From Siphonodentalium dalli (Eukaryota > Mollusca > Scaphopoda > Gadilida > Siphonodentaliidae), in assembly GCA_032622095.1 (NCBI GenBank), contig CP136069.1:13438450-13502449 (forward strand): a stretch of DNA of 64,000 nt. Reading direction: 5' to 3'. Shown here one piece after another: positions 60,985-64,000 of the stretch (positions within the stretch are counted from its first letter, which is position 1; the number at the start of each line of letters is the position of its first letter). The translations under genes and the position numbers were made by a program. The notes under the pieces are model-generated. The model was not told where the DNA came from. It saw nothing but the letters and a program-made list of their open reading frames with translations, and did no database searches.

Positions 60985-61330
60985 TGTATAAATTGTTACA
61001 TCGGAAGTCCTTCGATCGCCGATTTGTGATGGTTCTTGACTGATTTGTGACGGTTCCTTATGAACCAAATTATACATTTTCCCGAGTTTTTGACAGTTAA
61101 AGCTCAATTTGTGTGCTATCTATGTGATAATTTGATTAATTTTGTCCATTCCTCTCATAATCTATGGTCCCAAATAACGTATACATAATGAAAATCCTAT
61201 TGTGCGAGTCATAACAACAACGAAAACCGCATAATGCGATGTCTAGATCGGTTCTCTCTTCGTCGAGACGGTTCTCTCCCAATTTAATCGGTTCTGTCCG
61301 AGAAATACGATGACTATTATTTGGAAGGAT
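60985..61330 (-). repeat. Second inverted repeat pair, right copy
   Basis: Reverse-complement partner of 56,385-56,740, about 4.6 kb away. Identity is roughly 80% by eye, with small indels. The open frame at 61136-61354 on minus encodes LGENRLDEERTDLDIALCG and then CCYDSHN. Confidence 0.7.
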
Positions 61331-61798
61331 ACGTGAAAATAACCAAGTCAACACAACGCAAAAAGCATTATTTTGATTTTACCTATGATCTATTTCGGTG
61401 AGTTACACGGCCTTCTTATATATAATTAGGTGTCAACAGTAGTAACAGAATCGTTCACTTGATTGTGACTCAAAGCATGTCATTTGACATGAATGGCCAA
61501 TGTGAACTGCGAAGACTGATTAAAAAAAAATAAATCATAATGGTCGACTGATTCAAAATGGCCGTCACTTTTTAAAAAAATGACCGCATTTTTGAGCTTG
61601 TATTCAACTTATACGAGCAACATTACCTTCATTCCTTATTCGAAAATTGCCGCCGCCTATCCAGAGGGGTTCAAATAGGTGAGACATGCCATTGATTGGT
61701 TCCTTTATATATTTATATCAAACAAAGGGTGCTGTAAGTTGCCCCCCCCCAAGACGCATTAAATATTCACCACAAACCCCCACACGTTTCGAACCACA
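61331..61798. other. 5' flank of the LINE fragment, no gene seen
   Basis: From about 61,720 it carries caaagggtgctgtaagttg, a C run and aatattcaccac. This resembles the internal blocks of the TIR element at 35244-36437, so the LINE appears to have landed in or beside a copy of that family. Confidence 0.45.
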
Positions 61799-64000
61799 GG
61801 CCATTGACAATTGCTTTAGAGATACCGATAACTCAAGATAGACCGAACATTAACAAGCGCATATCGCCGCGTTATAATTGGAAAACGCTCAAGTCTGACG
61901 CAAGTATTCTTTCAACTTATCAAACATCATTAGCAAATTATATACCAACACTCAACTTTCGCACAGAAAATGATGTATCTGAATCATATCAATGTATAGT
62001 GTCGGCTATCAATAATGCATCAGAAAACGTTTTGCCGCGTAAGAAATTTCAGAGACATTTGAAACCATTTTGGACTCCAAATCTGAGCAAACTGCACATT
62101 GAAATGCAAAAGTACAGAAATAAATGGATAAACAATCGTAGACCGCGTGAAGTAAATGACATTAGTTACATTAACTATAAACACGCAAAGGCGCAATTCC
62201 GTCGCGAGTATAGAAAAGGGTCAGAACAATTCATTAAGCAGCGTGACGACGAAATTGATAGAAGCGCACAATTAGATCAAGACACTTTCTTCAAATTATA
62301 CAACTCAAAACGTTTTGCAACCAATCAAACATCCACTACATTTTTCAAGGAAAATGGCCAAACTTTCCGATCAACTCCAGAAATTGTCAATGCATGGTCT
62401 AGCTATTTTGAGAATTTATATTCACCACTGACCAGTGAAAATTTTGACTCGGATCACTTTGAAATGGTCACCAAATATGTACAAGAAAAGCTATGCTCTG
62501 CACATAATGGTCATAATATAACTGATGATGTTTTATTATTTCCAGTTAGTCGAAATGAATTATTGCCAGTGGTGAATACTCTCAGTCGCAATAAATCTCC
62601 CGGTTATGATAATATTTACAATGAGAATATTATATATGGTGGCGATGGTCTAATCGAAAGCCTCTGTCAATTATTCTCAGCTCTATTGCGGCATGGTTAT
62701 ATACCTGTTGCTGCCAAACGAGGTGTCATTATCACATTACATAAAGGAGGATCCAAGCCAAAACACTCGTTTGACAACTACAGGGCCATAACTCTAATGC
62801 CTGCCTTATACACATTGCTGGAGAATATTTTACTGAATCGTATTGAGTTACATACACCGCATATCTTATCTGTTAGTCCTCTTCAGCACGGTTTTCAAAA
62901 ACACATTAGTTCTAACATGACTTCTTATCTAACCCAGGAATGTATACATTTCAATGCTGAAAGAAATAAAAAATTGTACTGTTGCTTTCTAGATGTATGG
63001 AAAGCCTTTGATACGGTTTGGATAGACGGACTTATGTACAAACTGTATGAGAGGGGCCTAGCTGGAATTTCCTTCAAATTTGTGCACCAATTGCTATCCG
63101 ATGTTTATTGTAATGTGAGATATAACGATGCTACATCAAGATTAATCAAAATAGATCAAGGAACAAGGCAGGGGGAATCTGCTCACCTAAATTTTACATG
63201 GTCTACATTGACGAACTGATAAAATTACTATCAGAGTCAATATATGGCTTTCACATGGAATCAATTAATTGCACTTGTCCAACCCACGCAGACGACATGC
63301 TACTTCTATCACTAACTGAATGTGGTTTGAATTCACTTATTGATATGTGTGTGAGGTATAGCTATACATGGCGGTATAAGTATAATTCGTCTAAATCTGT
63401 AGCAATGGTGCTTAATGAGACAAGGAAGCAAGCCAATAAGTATAAACGCAAGTGGATCATGGGGTCTGAACACCTTAATGAAGTGGACAGTACAGTTCAT
63501 CTGGGAATCCCAATTGATAAGTATAAACAAACAAATCATTTTATTGAACATGTATGTGATAAACTGAGAAGCACTTTTCTTATGCTATCGAATTCTGGTT
63601 TGTATGCCTGAGGTCTAACTCCCCTGAGTTCCTCACTCATTTATAAATCAGTCGTCTTGCCAAGAGCATTGTTCGGTAAGGAACTTTTATGGAATCTATC
63701 CCAAAATGAAATTATGAAACTAGAGAGGACTCATAGATTTTGCATCAAAAGGATACAGGGATTTGAACCCAGGACCCGAACCGACATTGCTCTTGGCTTA
63801 CTTGGAATTCATTCACTAGAATTCTACATACATAAAAAGAAATTGTCACTATTATCATCACTGTGTAATGTCGAATGTAACAATCACAAAACTGTTAAAC
63901 AAGTTTTCCTCCATAGAATGTATGAATACATGCTTTTGCCTACCACTAGCTCATCGTGTTTCCATAACTATTTTTGTGACATAATGCAAATACTTGAACG
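61799..64000 (+). pseudogene. 5'-truncated non-LTR retrotransposon (LINE) reverse transcriptase, runs off the window
   Basis: The frame opens with PLTIALEI, the stretch that follows the SDH motif of apurinic endonucleases in LINEs, so the endonuclease is cut off. A linker (KPFWTPNLSKLH) precedes the reverse transcriptase: RNKSPGYDN, DNYRAITLMPALYTLLE, PLQHGFQK, FLDVWKAFDTVW (catalytic Asp at 62992-62994) and GTRQG. A one-base loss in the G run at 63171-63175 shifts the frame. The next frame (63198-63611) carries MVYIDELI and THADDMLLL: the usual F/Y-A-D-D box has His (63285-63287). A TGA at 63609-63611 interrupts it. The frame continues open to 64000 with KRIQGFEPRTRTDIALGLLG. Clade is uncertain (Jockey/I/CR1-like group). 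Inactive here. Confidence 0.92.

Overview
This is eukaryotic, metazoan DNA. Coding is split by introns with GT/AG junctions, non-coding DNA dominates, and there are many short inverted-repeat elements, minisatellites, an LTR element and a non-LTR retrotransposon. A secreted single-domain C-type lectin plus this dense repeat landscape fits a marine invertebrate, most likely a bivalve mollusc; that assignment is inference. Only one host gene can be supported with confidence.

Layout. 0.1-8.9 kb: a three-exon plus-strand C-type lectin gene (exons 102-177, 644-841, 8632-8849; every junction phase 1). Its 7.8 kb second intron holds a broken minus-strand retrotransposon gag and a pair of 459 bp LTRs. 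9-16 kb: gene-poor DNA with G-run repeats, a microsatellite, a hairpin and one possible minus-strand exon. 16.1-17.5 kb: a 35 bp minisatellite of about 41 units, bounded by inverted copies of its own sequence.

18.1-50.9 kb: one giant inverted repeat. Two arms of about 12.7 kb (18,110-30,834 and 38,061-50,900) face each other across a spacer of about 7.2 kb. The arms are roughly 93% identical where I counted. They differ by discrete insertions, including two TTAA-flanked piggyBac-type MITEs present in the left arm, with clean empty sites in the right arm. A palindromic TA-flanked MITE family has six copies here, two shared by both arms. I see no convincing gene in the arms. The spacer holds more tandem repeats and a 1.2 kb TIR element.

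51-56 kb: a head-to-tail array of 0.45-0.95 kb units that share both ends. 55.6-55.9 kb: a CpG-rich 121 bp repeat. 57.1-58.6 kb: a 47 bp minisatellite with a 244 bp higher-order repeat, which creates three long but probably meaningless reading frames. 59-61.4 kb: a MITE, a short-palindrome cluster and one half of a second inverted repeat. 61.8-64 kb: a 5'-truncated, frameshifted non-LTR retrotransposon running off the window.

The window reads as a repeat-rich, structurally dynamic region beside one lectin gene. The large inverted repeat with element-by-element differences between its arms is the most unusual feature.
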